Of a DNA stretch of 64,000 bases, positions 42,348-50,707 are shown piece after piece. Origin of the DNA: Paenibacillus xylanexedens (GTDB taxonomy: Bacteria > Bacillota > Bacilli > Paenibacillales > Paenibacillaceae); the NCBI RefSeq assembly GCF_007676705.1, contig NZ_VEBF01000004.1, positions 1 through 64,000 of the forward strand, read 5' to 3'. The position numbers and the translations under genes are program-made. The notes under the pieces are model-generated. The model searched no databases, was not told the origin of the DNA, and worked only from the letters and a program-made list of their open reading frames with translations. How positions within the stretch are numbered: position 1 is the first letter of the stretch; each line of letters begins with the position of its first letter.

Positions 42348-42466
42348 TTTTTTTGATAGAATGGAGATAAAGGCTTTTGTAGCCTGGATATTGTTACTGT
42401 TTTCACAATGTTCACGGAACGTGTAATATATGGCAAAATTCGACATCAGAAAGGGGAATCAGACGA

Positions 42467-42844
42467 ATGAATCCCAGTTTGAGTATTTATGACAATCTTG
42501 GCGGCGAGAAAGGTGTTCGCGCACTGGTCGAGGCTTTCTATCCGATCGTTCAGCAGAATGAGCAACTGGCGCCACTTTTTCCGGAAGATATTCAGCCGGT
42601 CATCGACAAGCAGTATATGTTTTTGTCTCAGTTTTTTGGAGGGCCAGGGCTGTTTTCCGAAGCATTTGGACATCCAATGATGCGTGCCCGTCATATGCAC
42701 TTTGAAGTGACGGTTGAACGGGCTGAGGCTTGGCTTGCATGTATGAATCAGGCGTTAACACAGATCGGTGTGGAGGAGCCCTTGCATTCGTTTATCCTGC
42801 AGCGTTTATCCGGGCCTGCACATCATTTTGTGAATACACCATAG
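42467..42844 (+). CDS. Truncated haemoglobin (group II, YjbI-like)
   Basis: A 125-residue 2-on-2 globin binding haem. Visible features are the N-terminal YDNLGGEKGVRALVEAFYPIV, FFGGPGLFSEAFGHPMMRARHMHFEV containing the proximal histidine, and a short C-terminal helix (RLSGPAHHFVNTP). It resembles YjbI of Bacillus, which protects against peroxide or nitrosative stress. AAAGGGGAAT precedes the ATG. It is followed 43 bases later by a DUF2225 gene. Confidence 0.92.
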   Translation: MNPSLSIYDNLGGEKGVRALVEAFYPIVQQNEQLAPLFPEDIQPVIDKQYMFLSQFFGGPGLFSEAFGHPMMRARHMHFEVTVERAEAWLACMNQALTQIGVEEPLHSFILQRLSGPAHHFVNTP

Positions 42845-42887
42845 TTCCGATTAGGATTATAAGCGTACGGGAGAGGGATGGGAGCGA

Positions 42888-43619
42888 GTGGAATTAGAGC
42901 CGCTGTATAAGGTGAAAGTGACGTGTCATTATTGCGAAACCGAGTATGACACCTCACGGGTAAGACCGAGCTTGAAAAGACCCTACCGAACGGATTCCGA
43001 TTTTTGTGCTTACTACAAGCTGGAGAATCCGGATTTTTATGTGGTTCGCATCTGCCCGCAGTGCGGGTTTGCCTCCACGGAGAACGCAACGGAGCATTTG
43101 AATGATGCTCAGCGCAAGGCTTTTAAGGAACAGATCGGTAATCGCTGGGTGAAACGTGATTATAGTGGAGCACGGACATTGGACCAGGCCCTGGCTACGT
43201 ACAAGCTCGCCTTGCTGTGCGCACAGGTTATCCAGGAGAAAGACCGTGTCGTCGCTGGCCTGCTGCATCATATTGCCTGGCTGTATCGTTATATGGAGGA
43301 TCATGCACAGGAACATCGTTTTCTTGAATTTAGCCTTGAGGCTTATGTCAAGGTATTCGAACGTGAAGGAACGGGTGGCAATGAAGCCAAACTGTTGTAT
43401 CTGCTCGGGGAATTGAACCGCAGGGTAGGCCGGTTCAATGAAGCGGTGCAATGGTTCGGCAAGGTCATTCATGACAAGCGGATCACAGATGCGGCTATGA
43501 TTCGTGCTTCAAGAGAACAGTGGGCCGTGCTGCGCGAACAGATGATTTCAGGCAAGCTGGAACTCCCAGAAGAGATGCTGGAAGCAGAGAAAGAGGCTAC
43601 GAAACGTAGCCCCCTTTAA
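42888..43619 (+). CDS. DUF2225 zinc-finger/TPR-like protein
   Basis: A 243-residue protein matching DUF2225: an N-terminal zinc-binding part with CHYCETEYDTSRVRP and CPQCGFAST, then a helical repeat region resembling TPR (LLHHIAWLYRYMEDH, LLYLLGELNRRVGRFNEAV). Function unknown. The GTG start follows GGGATGGGAG. The high conservation of the cysteine pairs suggests a structural zinc site. It may be cotranscribed with the globin gene. Confidence 0.88.
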   Translation: MELEPLYKVKVTCHYCETEYDTSRVRPSLKRPYRTDSDFCAYYKLENPDFYVVRICPQCGFASTENATEHLNDAQRKAFKEQIGNRWVKRDYSGARTLDQALATYKLALLCAQVIQEKDRVVAGLLHHIAWLYRYMEDHAQEHRFLEFSLEAYVKVFEREGTGGNEAKLLYLLGELNRRVGRFNEAVQWFGKVIHDKRITDAAMIRASREQWAVLREQMISGKLELPEEMLEAEKEATKRSPL

Positions 43620-43631
43620 GTTAAATCTTGA

Positions 43632-43865
43632 TTAGTTACGGACTGGACGGCTGGATAACAAATAGTCACTGTCGTTGTCGATCACGGTCATGCTGGTATT
43701 ACAGCAGGGGAAGACCAGTAATTTCTTTTTTCCTTCACGAATGAGCACAAGCTCTTTCGGTTTAAGGGGGAGCAGCACATTGCTTGCATGACAGTAAGGG
43801 CATTGCTGAACATAGATATCTCCCATGACAATATCGTAAGGCCAGCTGTTTTCAAACGGAATCAT
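43632..43865 (-). CDS. Small cysteine-motif protein of unknown function
   Basis: A 77-residue protein with CPYCHASN near residues 22-29 and PCCNTSMTVID near 53-63. These cysteines could form a zinc ribbon. It is not recognised as a named family. Its ATG overlaps the stop of the YycC-like gene (ATGA), showing translational coupling, so they are probably one unit. Confidence 0.72.
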   Translation of the reverse strand: MIPFENSWPYDIVMGDIYVQQCPYCHASNVLLPLKPKELVLIREGKKKLLVFPCCNTSMTVIDNDSDYLLSSRPVRN

Positions 43866-44032
43866 TCCTGTTCGCCTTCTGTTGCGGCAGGTTTGGATGC
43901 TTCTTGTTTGGCGAGTTCCGCAATCTTCTGCATCAGGATATGTTGGGGCATGTGCATCAGGTGCTCCAAAGGTACGCCCAAGGATTCTGCTAATTTGACG
44001 GCTGTATCAGCCGATACTTGTAAAGGTTTCAT
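43862..44032 (-). CDS. YycC-like small protein (56 aa)
   Basis: The frame begins MKPLQVSADTAVKLAESLGV and continues PLEHLMHMPQHILMQKIAEL, ending in a polar tail. This fits the YycC family of small Firmicute proteins of unknown function, as I recall it. AGGAGG lies before the ATG at 44032, and the stop overlaps the start of the next gene by four bases. Confidence 0.78.
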   Translation of the reverse strand: MKPLQVSADTAVKLAESLGVPLEHLMHMPQHILMQKIAELAKQEASKPAATEGEQE

Positions 44033-44065
44033 ACGTTTACCTCCTGAAAGTTGCTATGAATACAT

Positions 44066-44269
44066 GTTCAAAAAGTCTGGTTTTCAGTACCGAGAAGATG
44101 GAATGAAGCTAGAAATGGAGTAGCGGAGCGTAGGCAAACTACGTGAGCAACTACATTGTTTCCAAAGGAAACAACCTTCGTAAGCATCCGCTTATTTCGG
44201 CTGAATTTCATATTCGATGCTGATGATGCCGTTAGGCATGATTCGTAATCAAAAGTGGACTTTTTGAAC
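44066..44269 (+). repeat. MITE-like dispersed repeat, copy 2
   Basis: A 204-base element beginning GTTCAAAAAGTCTGGTTTT and ending AAAAGTGGACTTTTTGAAC. It matches copy 1 at 10190-10356 over most of its length but has about 37 extra internal bases containing the hairpin TTGTTTCC-AAA-GGAAACAA. It lies in the 339-base gap before the oligoendopeptidase gene; the rest of that gap shows nothing else. Confidence 0.85.
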
Positions 44270-44371
44270 AACCTCTGTAGCTATTTCTCTAGTATAGAGA
44301 TACAGCACACAGAAAACCAGTTTTTAATTCAATCCTAATGATCAAATTTATAGAGAGAGGTGCCTGATTAA

Positions 44372-46171
44372 ATGAAAACGCCATTACACCCCGTATGGGA
44401 TCTGGAGTCCATTTTTAGTGGAGGTTCTTCCTCCGAATCATTCGCTGCATATCTGATTGAACTGGAAGAGGATGTACGTAAACTGCAACATCTGTTGAAC
44501 GAAACGCCTGCACCGACTTCATTAGAAGAGACGGCTGCATTTGATCCCATTTTGGAACTGCTGCAAAGCTGCTATGTCCGCATATCGGAAGGTTCTGCGT
44601 TTGTAGGCTGCCTCTCATCGCAAAATCAGAAGGACAAGAAGGCAACGCAGCTTCAGGGGGCAATCAGTTCCCTTAGTGCGATGTTGAACGGCAGTAAGTC
44701 GAAGTTCGATAATACACTTAGTCAGACATCGGATTCGGTGTGGGATGAGTGGATTGCTCGGGAAGATATCCTGCCACTGGCATTTGCATTGAACGAGAGT
44801 CGCACGTTGGCTCGTGAGAAGCTGTCGCCAGAACTGGAAGGTCTTGCTCTGGATCTGGGTGTGGATGGTTACCATGGTTGGGGCAAATTCTATAACACGA
44901 TTGTCAGCAAGGTAAACATTCCATTTGAGCAAGATGGGGAAACGGTGGTGCTGTCCGCAGGACAGGCTGCCAACAAGCTGAGCGATAGTGATCGGAACGT
45001 ACGCGAGACGGTATTCGCCAACTGGGAGCAGGCTTGGACCGATGTCGAAGATTTCTGTGCAGATACACTAAACCACCTCGCAGGATTCCGTCTGAAGTTA
45101 TATGAGAAACGCGGCTGGGATGATATCCTCAAAGAACCGCTGGCCATCAACCGGATGTCACGTCAGACACTGGATACGATGTGGGATGTGATTAACGGGG
45201 CTAAACCTGCCCTTGTTCAGTATCTGGAGCGCAAGGCGGAACTGTTGGGTGTAGACAAGCTCAGCTGGAGCGATGTAGACGCACCTGTAGGCCAATCGAG
45301 TGGCAAAATCACTTACGATGAGGCAGCGATCAATATTGTTGAACAGTTTGCTAAGTTCAGTCCTAAACTTTCTTCTTTTGCAGAGATGGCTTTCGAGAAA
45401 CGCTGGATCGAAGCAGAAGATCGTCCTGGCAAGCGCCCAGGAGGATTCTGTACGTCTCTGCCACTTAGCAAAGCAACCCGAATTTTCATGACCTTCTCCG
45501 GGACGCCATCCAATGTGTCGACTCTTGCGCATGAACTTGGTCATGGATATCACCAACACATTATGGAAGAGTTGCCTGCATTGAATCAGCGCTATGCGAT
45601 GAATGTGGCAGAGACGGCGTCCACATTTGCCGAACTGATTGTAGCAGATGCCCTGGTACAGGCGGCAACAGATGAGCAAGAGAAGCTGGCGTTGCTGGAA
45701 GACAAAATACAGCGCAGTGTGGCGTTCTTTATGAATATCCATGCACGGTTCCTGTTTGAGAATCGTTTCTATGAACAACGCAAAAAAGGCCTGGTCAACG
45801 CGGATGAGTTATCCAAATTAATGGTGGAGGCACAGCAGGAAGCGTTCTGCGGCGCGCTTGCATCAGATCATCCTCATTTCTGGGCATCCAAACTTCATTT
45901 CTATCTGACAGGTGTGCCATTCTATAACTTCCCATACACGTTCGGTTATATGTTCAGTGCGGGAATCTATGCAAGAGCACAGCAGGAAGGTACAGCATTT
46001 GCAGATAAATATGATGATTTATTACGTGATACAGGGCGTATGACAGTTGAAGAACTTGCTCAGAAACATCTGGGTACGGACCTGACACAACCGGATTTCT
46101 GGCAAAATGCTGCGGACTTGGTTATTGCCGATATTGAGCAGTTTCTGCAGATGACAGCAACCGAAAAATAG
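44372..46171 (+). CDS. M3 family oligoendopeptidase
   Basis: A 599-residue zinc metallopeptidase of the PepF/M3B group cleaving short peptides in the cytoplasm. The catalytic HELGH lies near residues 386-390 in LAHELGHGYHQHIMEE, with the third ligand region NVAETASTFAE about 30 residues later. Length is normal. It is a single gene with its own terminator at 46191. AGAGAGGTG lies upstream of the ATG. Confidence 0.94.
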   Translation: MKTPLHPVWDLESIFSGGSSSESFAAYLIELEEDVRKLQHLLNETPAPTSLEETAAFDPILELLQSCYVRISEGSAFVGCLSSQNQKDKKATQLQGAISSLSAMLNGSKSKFDNTLSQTSDSVWDEWIAREDILPLAFALNESRTLAREKLSPELEGLALDLGVDGYHGWGKFYNTIVSKVNIPFEQDGETVVLSAGQAANKLSDSDRNVRETVFANWEQAWTDVEDFCADTLNHLAGFRLKLYEKRGWDDILKEPLAINRMSRQTLDTMWDVINGAKPALVQYLERKAELLGVDKLSWSDVDAPVGQSSGKITYDEAAINIVEQFAKFSPKLSSFAEMAFEKRWIEAEDRPGKRPGGFCTSLPLSKATRIFMTFSGTPSNVSTLAHELGHGYHQHIMEELPALNQRYAMNVAETASTFAELIVADALVQAATDEQEKLALLEDKIQRSVAFFMNIHARFLFENRFYEQRKKGLVNADELSKLMVEAQQEAFCGALASDHPHFWASKLHFYLTGVPFYNFPYTFGYMFSAGIYARAQQEGTAFADKYDDLLRDTGRMTVEELAQKHLGTDLTQPDFWQNAADLVIADIEQFLQMTATEK

Positions 46172-46190
46172 GTTGAAGATATATGAAATG

Positions 46191-46233
46191 GCTGCAATCC
46201 CGTGTTAACAGACACGGGATTGCAGCTTTTTTT
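46191..46233 (+). terminator. Terminator after oligoendopeptidase gene
   Basis: A perfect stem of gctgcaatcccgtgt and acacgggattgcagc is followed by seven T. Confidence 0.93.
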
Positions 46234-46444
46234 GTTCGAGATCCCGATTTTTAGTTCTCGAATATTTTGTCGCAAATAAGTGAAAAAACTCGGTTTAAGG
46301 AAGTGGAATGGCAATTAATTGCGCAAATTATAGTCATAATTACCCAAGTTTATCATTCTTTGTTGAATGAGCACATATGATGTCATATAATGAGTCGTAA
46401 GTCCTTGTCATGTAGGACTATAAGCTTATAGGAGGAGTGTTATT

Positions 46445-46858
46445 ATGAAAATTGAACAGCTTTCATTAGCACGACAATTAGATTTGGTATTCAAAGAGCT
46501 TGATCATGAATTATCAGGTTTAGATTCAGGGGTAGTTTTTGTGCAAATACGAAACAACGTAATTGGGAAATTTGGAATTCGACATAATCCGATAACCGGA
46601 CGCGATGGACAGATGGAAATCGAGGATGGAGGATTAAACGATACCCAAAGAACTTCTTTCCGAGCGATGGCTCTGGAAACGTTGAAATTCAAGCGTAATT
46701 GGACACATGGAGAAATAGCGTATGACTTCACAGTAAGACAAGGTATGATTTTGGTAGATGCAACGATGGAATCCAATTACAATATGGCCAGCCTTATGAT
46801 TCGTTACCCTAGAACCAATACATACAACAAGGATTCAGGTATGGAGTCGACCTCATAA
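46445..46858 (+). CDS. Conserved hypothetical protein
   Basis: A 137-residue soluble protein beginning MKIEQLSLARQLDLVFKELD. I do not recognise a family. Its middle (VVFVQIRNNVIGKFGIRHNP, KFKRNWTHGEIAYDFTVRQG) suggests alternating strands and helices with no membrane segment or signal. It has a strong ribosome-binding site (AGGAGGAG) and a terminator at 46874, so it is surely expressed as a single gene. Function unknown. Confidence 0.72.
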   Translation: MKIEQLSLARQLDLVFKELDHELSGLDSGVVFVQIRNNVIGKFGIRHNPITGRDGQMEIEDGGLNDTQRTSFRAMALETLKFKRNWTHGEIAYDFTVRQGMILVDATMESNYNMASLMIRYPRTNTYNKDSGMESTS

Positions 46859-46873
46859 TTCATTGCACAAGAG

Positions 46874-46910
46874 AAAGCGGCACTTCCGAAGAAGGCCGCT
46901 TTTGTTTTTT
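46874..46910 (+). terminator. Terminator between hypothetical gene and spore-protein gene
   Basis: AAAGCGGC and GCCGCTTT pair over a loop of about 12 bases, followed by TGTTTTTT. The A-rich left arm allows use from the minus strand as well. Confidence 0.72.
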
Positions 46911-46937
46911 AACGCTACTTAAGCAAAAATTACGAGC

Positions 46938-47171
46938 TTACGAACGACCCGATAATTGCTGCTCAGCGATTTGCACCAGACGTTTAGTGATGTATCCACC
47001 CAGAGAACCTGTCTCACGGGAAGTATAGTTACCGTAGTAACCATCTTGTGGAATCGTTACACCCAGCTCTTGTGCAGCTTCTATTTTCAATTGTTGCAAA
47101 GCAGCATTTGCTTGGGGAACGACCAGGTTGTTGGAGCGGCTACCGCTACCTTGGTTTTGACTTCCGTACAT
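46938..47171 (-). CDS. Alpha/beta-type small acid-soluble spore protein
   Basis: A 77-residue DNA-coating spore protein with NLVVPQANAALQQLKIEAAQ and GYYGNYTSRETGSLGGYITK, the two conserved alpha/beta SASP segments; IEAAQE is the expected germination-protease site. These proteins protect forespore DNA and are degraded at germination. The start at 47171 follows AAGGAGGTGA. A match to the sigma-G promoter lies just upstream. A near-identical paralogue is at 50369. Confidence 0.96.
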   Translation of the reverse strand: MYGSQNQGSGSRSNNLVVPQANAALQQLKIEAAQELGVTIPQDGYYGNYTSRETGSLGGYITKRLVQIAEQQLSGRS

Positions 47172-47201
47172 ATGTGTCACCTCCTTATGGGTTGGTGATG
47201 T

Positions 47202-47231
47202 TAGTATGGTTAGAGAAAACGGAAATATACA
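47202..47231 (-). promoter_or_regulatory. Sigma-G-like promoter of first alpha/beta SASP gene
   Basis: On the minus strand TGTATA (47231-47226), 17 bases, CATACTA (47208-47202). It matches the sigma-G consensus (about TGAATA and CATACTA), about 30 bases upstream of the start codon. Confidence 0.7.
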
Positions 47232-47376
47232 TGATATGGCGTAAGGGAAAATATGGATGATTAATGGTAGATATGTCATATAAAAAAGCCGACCCAATGC
47301 GGGTCGACAAGTTGTATAAGGATATCAAAATATAGGGTCATATGCGCAAAAGCAACATAGAGGATGATAAGCTCGC

Positions 47377-48351
47377 TTAGTCTGTAGGAGGTATAACCTC
47401 AATACGTGTAAATAGCTCAATAGGCTGTTCCGGTTCAAGACGAATTAACCCTGTCTGATCATCCGACAAAGCCAGATTGGGTGCATCCGGGAGCCAAGTA
47501 TACGGTTCAATGCACAAGAATTGATCGGATTCACCTTTGGTAAAGAGAACCCAGTGTTTGAAAAATGCTTCATCTGCTGAATATTTCAATGTATAACCAT
47601 CTTGTCTGCGTAAGTAAGCCGTGGCTGGTTCACCTTCGGTAGCTTTCAACAAAGTATCCCAGTTACGTCCCTGCAAGTTGATGCCTTCGTTCAGAGCAGA
47701 CCATTCACCTAGAGATTCTATTTCACCTGTAGGGAGTTGTTCTTCATTCTGTCCGTATAGTCCGGAAACAGGCACTTGCAATGTCCAGTCGGCAGGTTTG
47801 CCGTCTAGCAAAAACCATGTATGATATCCCATCCCGAATGGAGCAGGTGTTGAGCTCAGATTGGTGACTCGCAGACGCTGGCTAAATACAGCGTTTTGCA
47901 GACTGAACGTCATCTCAAGCTTCAGGGGAATCGGGAATTGAGCCATCCAGTGATCTTCATTTTCAGTCAGTAATTCGGTCGTAATTGCACAGCCGTCTTC
48001 ATCTTCCTCAATGTCACTGACACACCAGGATTGGGTACGGTGGAGACCGTGTATATGGTTGTCATTCGCCGTGTTCTGATCAAACTGGTAACGAACACCT
48101 TCATATTCGAATTGTCCCCGATGAATGCGTCCTGGTGGAATCAGAAGAGGAACGCCAAAATGGTACGGCTTCTGCAGATAAAAGGCAAGATCGTCTTCAT
48201 CCGGACGACGGACGACATCTCTGTCCTGCACCAAATCGCGAATAGAAATAATATTATTTCCTAGACGCGGCAGCAGGGTGATTTCCAATTCACGGCTATG
48301 TAGGATATACGTGTCGTAACCATTCCATTGGCCTTTGGTCACTTGTTTCAT
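47377..48351 (-). CDS. Aldose 1-epimerase family protein
   Basis: A 324-residue galactose mutarotase-like beta-sandwich enzyme. It has the histidine-containing segments NDNHIHGLHRTQ and FGMGYHTWFLLDG and the C-terminal CIEPYTWLPDAPNL, where the catalytic Glu and His are expected. The probable reaction is interconversion of sugar anomers; the exact sugar is unknown. The ATG at 48351 follows AAAAGGAG; longer frames upstream have no such site. Confidence 0.88.
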   Translation of the reverse strand: MKQVTKGQWNGYDTYILHSRELEITLLPRLGNNIISIRDLVQDRDVVRRPDEDDLAFYLQKPYHFGVPLLIPPGRIHRGQFEYEGVRYQFDQNTANDNHIHGLHRTQSWCVSDIEEDEDGCAITTELLTENEDHWMAQFPIPLKLEMTFSLQNAVFSQRLRVTNLSSTPAPFGMGYHTWFLLDGKPADWTLQVPVSGLYGQNEEQLPTGEIESLGEWSALNEGINLQGRNWDTLLKATEGEPATAYLRRQDGYTLKYSADEAFFKHWVLFTKGESDQFLCIEPYTWLPDAPNLALSDDQTGLIRLEPEQPIELFTRIEVIPPTD

Positions 48352-48596
48352 ATCGATGCTCCTTTTCCCACTTGAAATCTGTCTGCAAGCAGTTGTGATG
48401 ACGATCTGCTGCAGGCGTGTCATTGTGTACATGCCAGCTATTTCCTGCTCTACTTTGAGTAAAGTAAACAATAGGATAAGCAATTCCATCATAACAGATT
48501 TTAGTGTGCGGGGTAAAAAAGTTCATCTCATTTTGACATTCGCGCCTGTGCGCATTAAGATGGAACTCTGAAAGCATTTAGTTAAAATTAAATGAC

Positions 48597-48885
48597 ATGA
48601 AATCGATGACAGGGATAAGTAGGCCAAGAGAACTCTCTTCAGAAAGCCGGTGGTTGATGCGAACCGGTGTGAGCTTTTTACCGAATGGACCCTTGAGTGT
48701 GGATTTGAACAGGCGTAGCCCATCGATAGGCTTGCCCCACTAGAGTCTGCCGTATAATCCACGTTACGGAACAATGAAGGCATTTCTTCAGCTTGACTTG
48801 AATTCAGGGTCAGGAGCAATGGAAGAAAAGCGAATAAGGGTGGCACCACGGTCTCACGTCCCTTGCGGATGTGGGGCCTTTTTGC
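48597..48885 (+). ncRNA. Tryptophan T-box leader of trpS
   Basis: The T-box sequence GGGTGGCACCACGG is at 48838-48851, followed by a terminator stem (ggtctcacgtcc with ggatgtggggcc, wobble pairs) and TTTTT. Upstream is a stem-I region with the specifier TGG at 48686-48688 (context gaaTGGaccc), matching tryptophan and the downstream gene. Uncharged tRNA-Trp would favour antitermination and raise trpS expression. Confidence 0.93.
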
Positions 48886-48940
48886 GTTCGCAGAGAATGG
48901 CGGGAGCTTTTTATATACAATCAGGGAGGCGTTATGTGCA

Positions 48941-49933
48941 ATGAAAACAGTACTTTCAGGTATTCAACCGAGCGGCAAGCTCACATTAGGTAATTATATT
49001 GGTGCAATCAAAAATTTTGTGAAACTCCAGCATGACTATCAGTGTCATTTCATGGTGGTTGATCTTCATGCCATCACCGTGGCTCAAGAGCCGGCAGCAT
49101 TGCGTGAACAGTCAGAAGCTGTAGCTGCGCTGTTTATTGCAGCAGGCATAGATCCGTCGAAATCCAACGTATTTCTGCAATCCCATGTACCGCAGCACGC
49201 GGAACTGGGCTGGTTGATGACTACGCTGACCTCCATGGGTGAGCTTGAGCGTATGACTCAATTTAAGGATAAATCATCCGGTAAAGACTCCGTTGGTGCC
49301 GGACTGTTCGTTTATCCATCATTAATGGCTGCTGATATCTTGTTATACAATGCTGACCTTGTGCCAGTAGGTGAGGACCAGAAGCAGCATTTGGAGCTGA
49401 CACGTGATCTGGCAGGACGTTTTAACCACCGTTATGGGGAGTACTTTACCATTCCAGATCCGTATATTCCACAGGTGGGTGCTCGGGTCATGTCACTTGA
49501 TGATGCCTCTTCGAAAATGAGCAAAAGTAACCCTAACGCTGGCAGCTATATCGCTCTACTTGATCCGCCAGATGTTATTCGCAAAAAAATCAGCCGTGCT
49601 ACAACGGATTCCGGGCGTGAAGTGGTATACGATCCGGCGAACAAACCGGAAGTTAGCAATCTGATGAGTATCTACGCGGAATGTGCCGGTATGACGCTTA
49701 AGGAAGTAGCGGAGCGTTATGAAGGCAAGATGTATGGTCCGTTCAAAAAGGAACTGGCTGAAGTGGTTGTGTCTGTAATTGAACCGCTGCAACAACGGTA
49801 TAATGAGATTCGCGAGTCTGGCGAATTGGCCGAAGTCTTGGATACATCAGCCCGCCGTGCAGAAGAAGTTGCTGCTCAAACGTTGGATGCAGTGAAAGAA
49901 CGTATGGGGTTTGTTCCTAAACGTAAACTGTAG
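48941..49933 (+). CDS. trpS: Tryptophanyl-tRNA synthetase
   Basis: A 330-residue class I synthetase charging tRNA-Trp. The HIGH-like motif appears as GIQPSGKLTLGNYIG near residues 7-21, and the KMSKS loop as DDASSKMSKSNPN near 188-200. Length is typical. The ATG at 48941 follows GGGAGG. It is controlled by the T-box leader immediately upstream and ends at the terminator 49978. Confidence 0.97.
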   Translation: MKTVLSGIQPSGKLTLGNYIGAIKNFVKLQHDYQCHFMVVDLHAITVAQEPAALREQSEAVAALFIAAGIDPSKSNVFLQSHVPQHAELGWLMTTLTSMGELERMTQFKDKSSGKDSVGAGLFVYPSLMAADILLYNADLVPVGEDQKQHLELTRDLAGRFNHRYGEYFTIPDPYIPQVGARVMSLDDASSKMSKSNPNAGSYIALLDPPDVIRKKISRATTDSGREVVYDPANKPEVSNLMSIYAECAGMTLKEVAERYEGKMYGPFKKELAEVVVSVIEPLQQRYNEIRESGELAEVLDTSARRAEEVAAQTLDAVKERMGFVPKRKL

Positions 49934-49977
49934 TGGTGTACAATCATCATATTTCACGCAATGAATAGTTAACATGA

Positions 49978-50016
49978 ATAAAGAGGAGCCCTAATGAAGG
50001 ACTCCTCTTTATTTGT
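49978..50016 (+). terminator. Bidirectional terminator after trpS
   Basis: The arms aataaagaggag and ctcctctttatt pair around a loop containing further complementary bases. It lies between convergent genes and has A/T runs on both sides. Confidence 0.85.
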
Positions 50017-50047
50017 ACGTTTATTATTGAATTATAAAATGACCTGG

Positions 50048-50248
50048 TCAAGAAGTAGGCTCTGAAGCGGTCGAGCGAACTTCCTGACGTTCTTTTTTGG
50101 CGCGAATCACAAATCCCCAACCAATGTTGGCAATGGACAGCACAAACAGTAGTGCGGCTAACCAACCAGAGTAGGAGATTGTAATTGCTGTAACCGCTAA
50201 CAAGATGATCGAAGAGAATGCGAACCATAAGGATAAGCCTTTGCTCAT
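50048..50248 (-). CDS. Small two-helix membrane protein, DUF5325-like
   Basis: A 66-residue protein with two membrane helices (about 6-25 and 29-49) and a basic then acidic tail (RAKKERQEVRSTASEPTS). Length, topology and the tail resemble DUF5325 proteins of Bacilli, whose function is unknown. The assignment is from memory and tentative. GGAGG precedes the ATG. Confidence 0.72.
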   Translation of the reverse strand: MSKGLSLWFAFSSIILLAVTAITISYSGWLAALLFVLSIANIGWGFVIRAKKERQEVRSTASEPTS

Positions 50249-50284
50249 TGGGAAAAACCTCCATCTACAAATTTAGTAAAATTC

Positions 50285-50314
50285 CGTATAACCTGAAGCG
50301 TACGAGCCATAATA
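50285..50314 (+). promoter_or_regulatory. Sigma-G-like promoter of second alpha/beta SASP gene
   Basis: CGTATA (50285-50290), 17 bases, CATAATA (50308-50314). It has the same spacing and near-identical hexamers as the promoter of the other alpha/beta SASP gene. Confidence 0.58.
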
Positions 50315-50368
50315 ATCTTGCAAGCTTGCAATACATTACAGACACAGATTGAAAGGAGATTATAAATT

Positions 50369-50590
50369 ATGGCTCAAGGATCTCGTTCTTCAAACAACTT
50401 GGTGGTACCTCAAGCGACTGCAGCACTGCAACAATTGAAAATGGAGGCTGCACAGGAACTGGGTGTGACTATCCCACAAGACGGTTACTATGGTAACTAC
50501 ACTTCCCGTGAAACAGGATCTTTGGGTGGATATATCACCAAACGTCTGGTGCAAATCGCTGAGCAGTCTCTGGCTGGGTCTGGCAAATAA
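50369..50590 (+). CDS. Alpha/beta-type small acid-soluble spore protein (second)
   Basis: A 73-residue SASP, nearly identical over the core to the one at 46938 (NLVVPQATAALQQLKMEAAQ, GYYGNYTSRETGSLGGYITK) and differing mainly at the ends. Role: coats and protects forespore DNA. AAAGGAG precedes the ATG. The two genes lie 3 kb apart on opposite strands, flanking trpS and the epimerase gene. Confidence 0.96.
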   Translation: MAQGSRSSNNLVVPQATAALQQLKMEAAQELGVTIPQDGYYGNYTSRETGSLGGYITKRLVQIAEQSLAGSGK

Positions 50591-50626
50591 TTTATCTTAA
50601 CCAAACAGCAACAAAACAGGATAAAC

Positions 50627-50662
50627 AGAAAGCCCGGGGCGGAAACGCTCCGGGCTTTCTCG
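50627..50662 (+). terminator. Terminator after second SASP gene
   Basis: The arms agaaagcccgg and ccgggctttct are perfect and extended by partial pairing inside. No long T run follows on the plus strand. Confidence 0.8.
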
Positions 50663-50707
50663 CGTATCAGTTCCTATGTCTGATTGTGCCTTGCCATGCT
50701 CGCTTCG

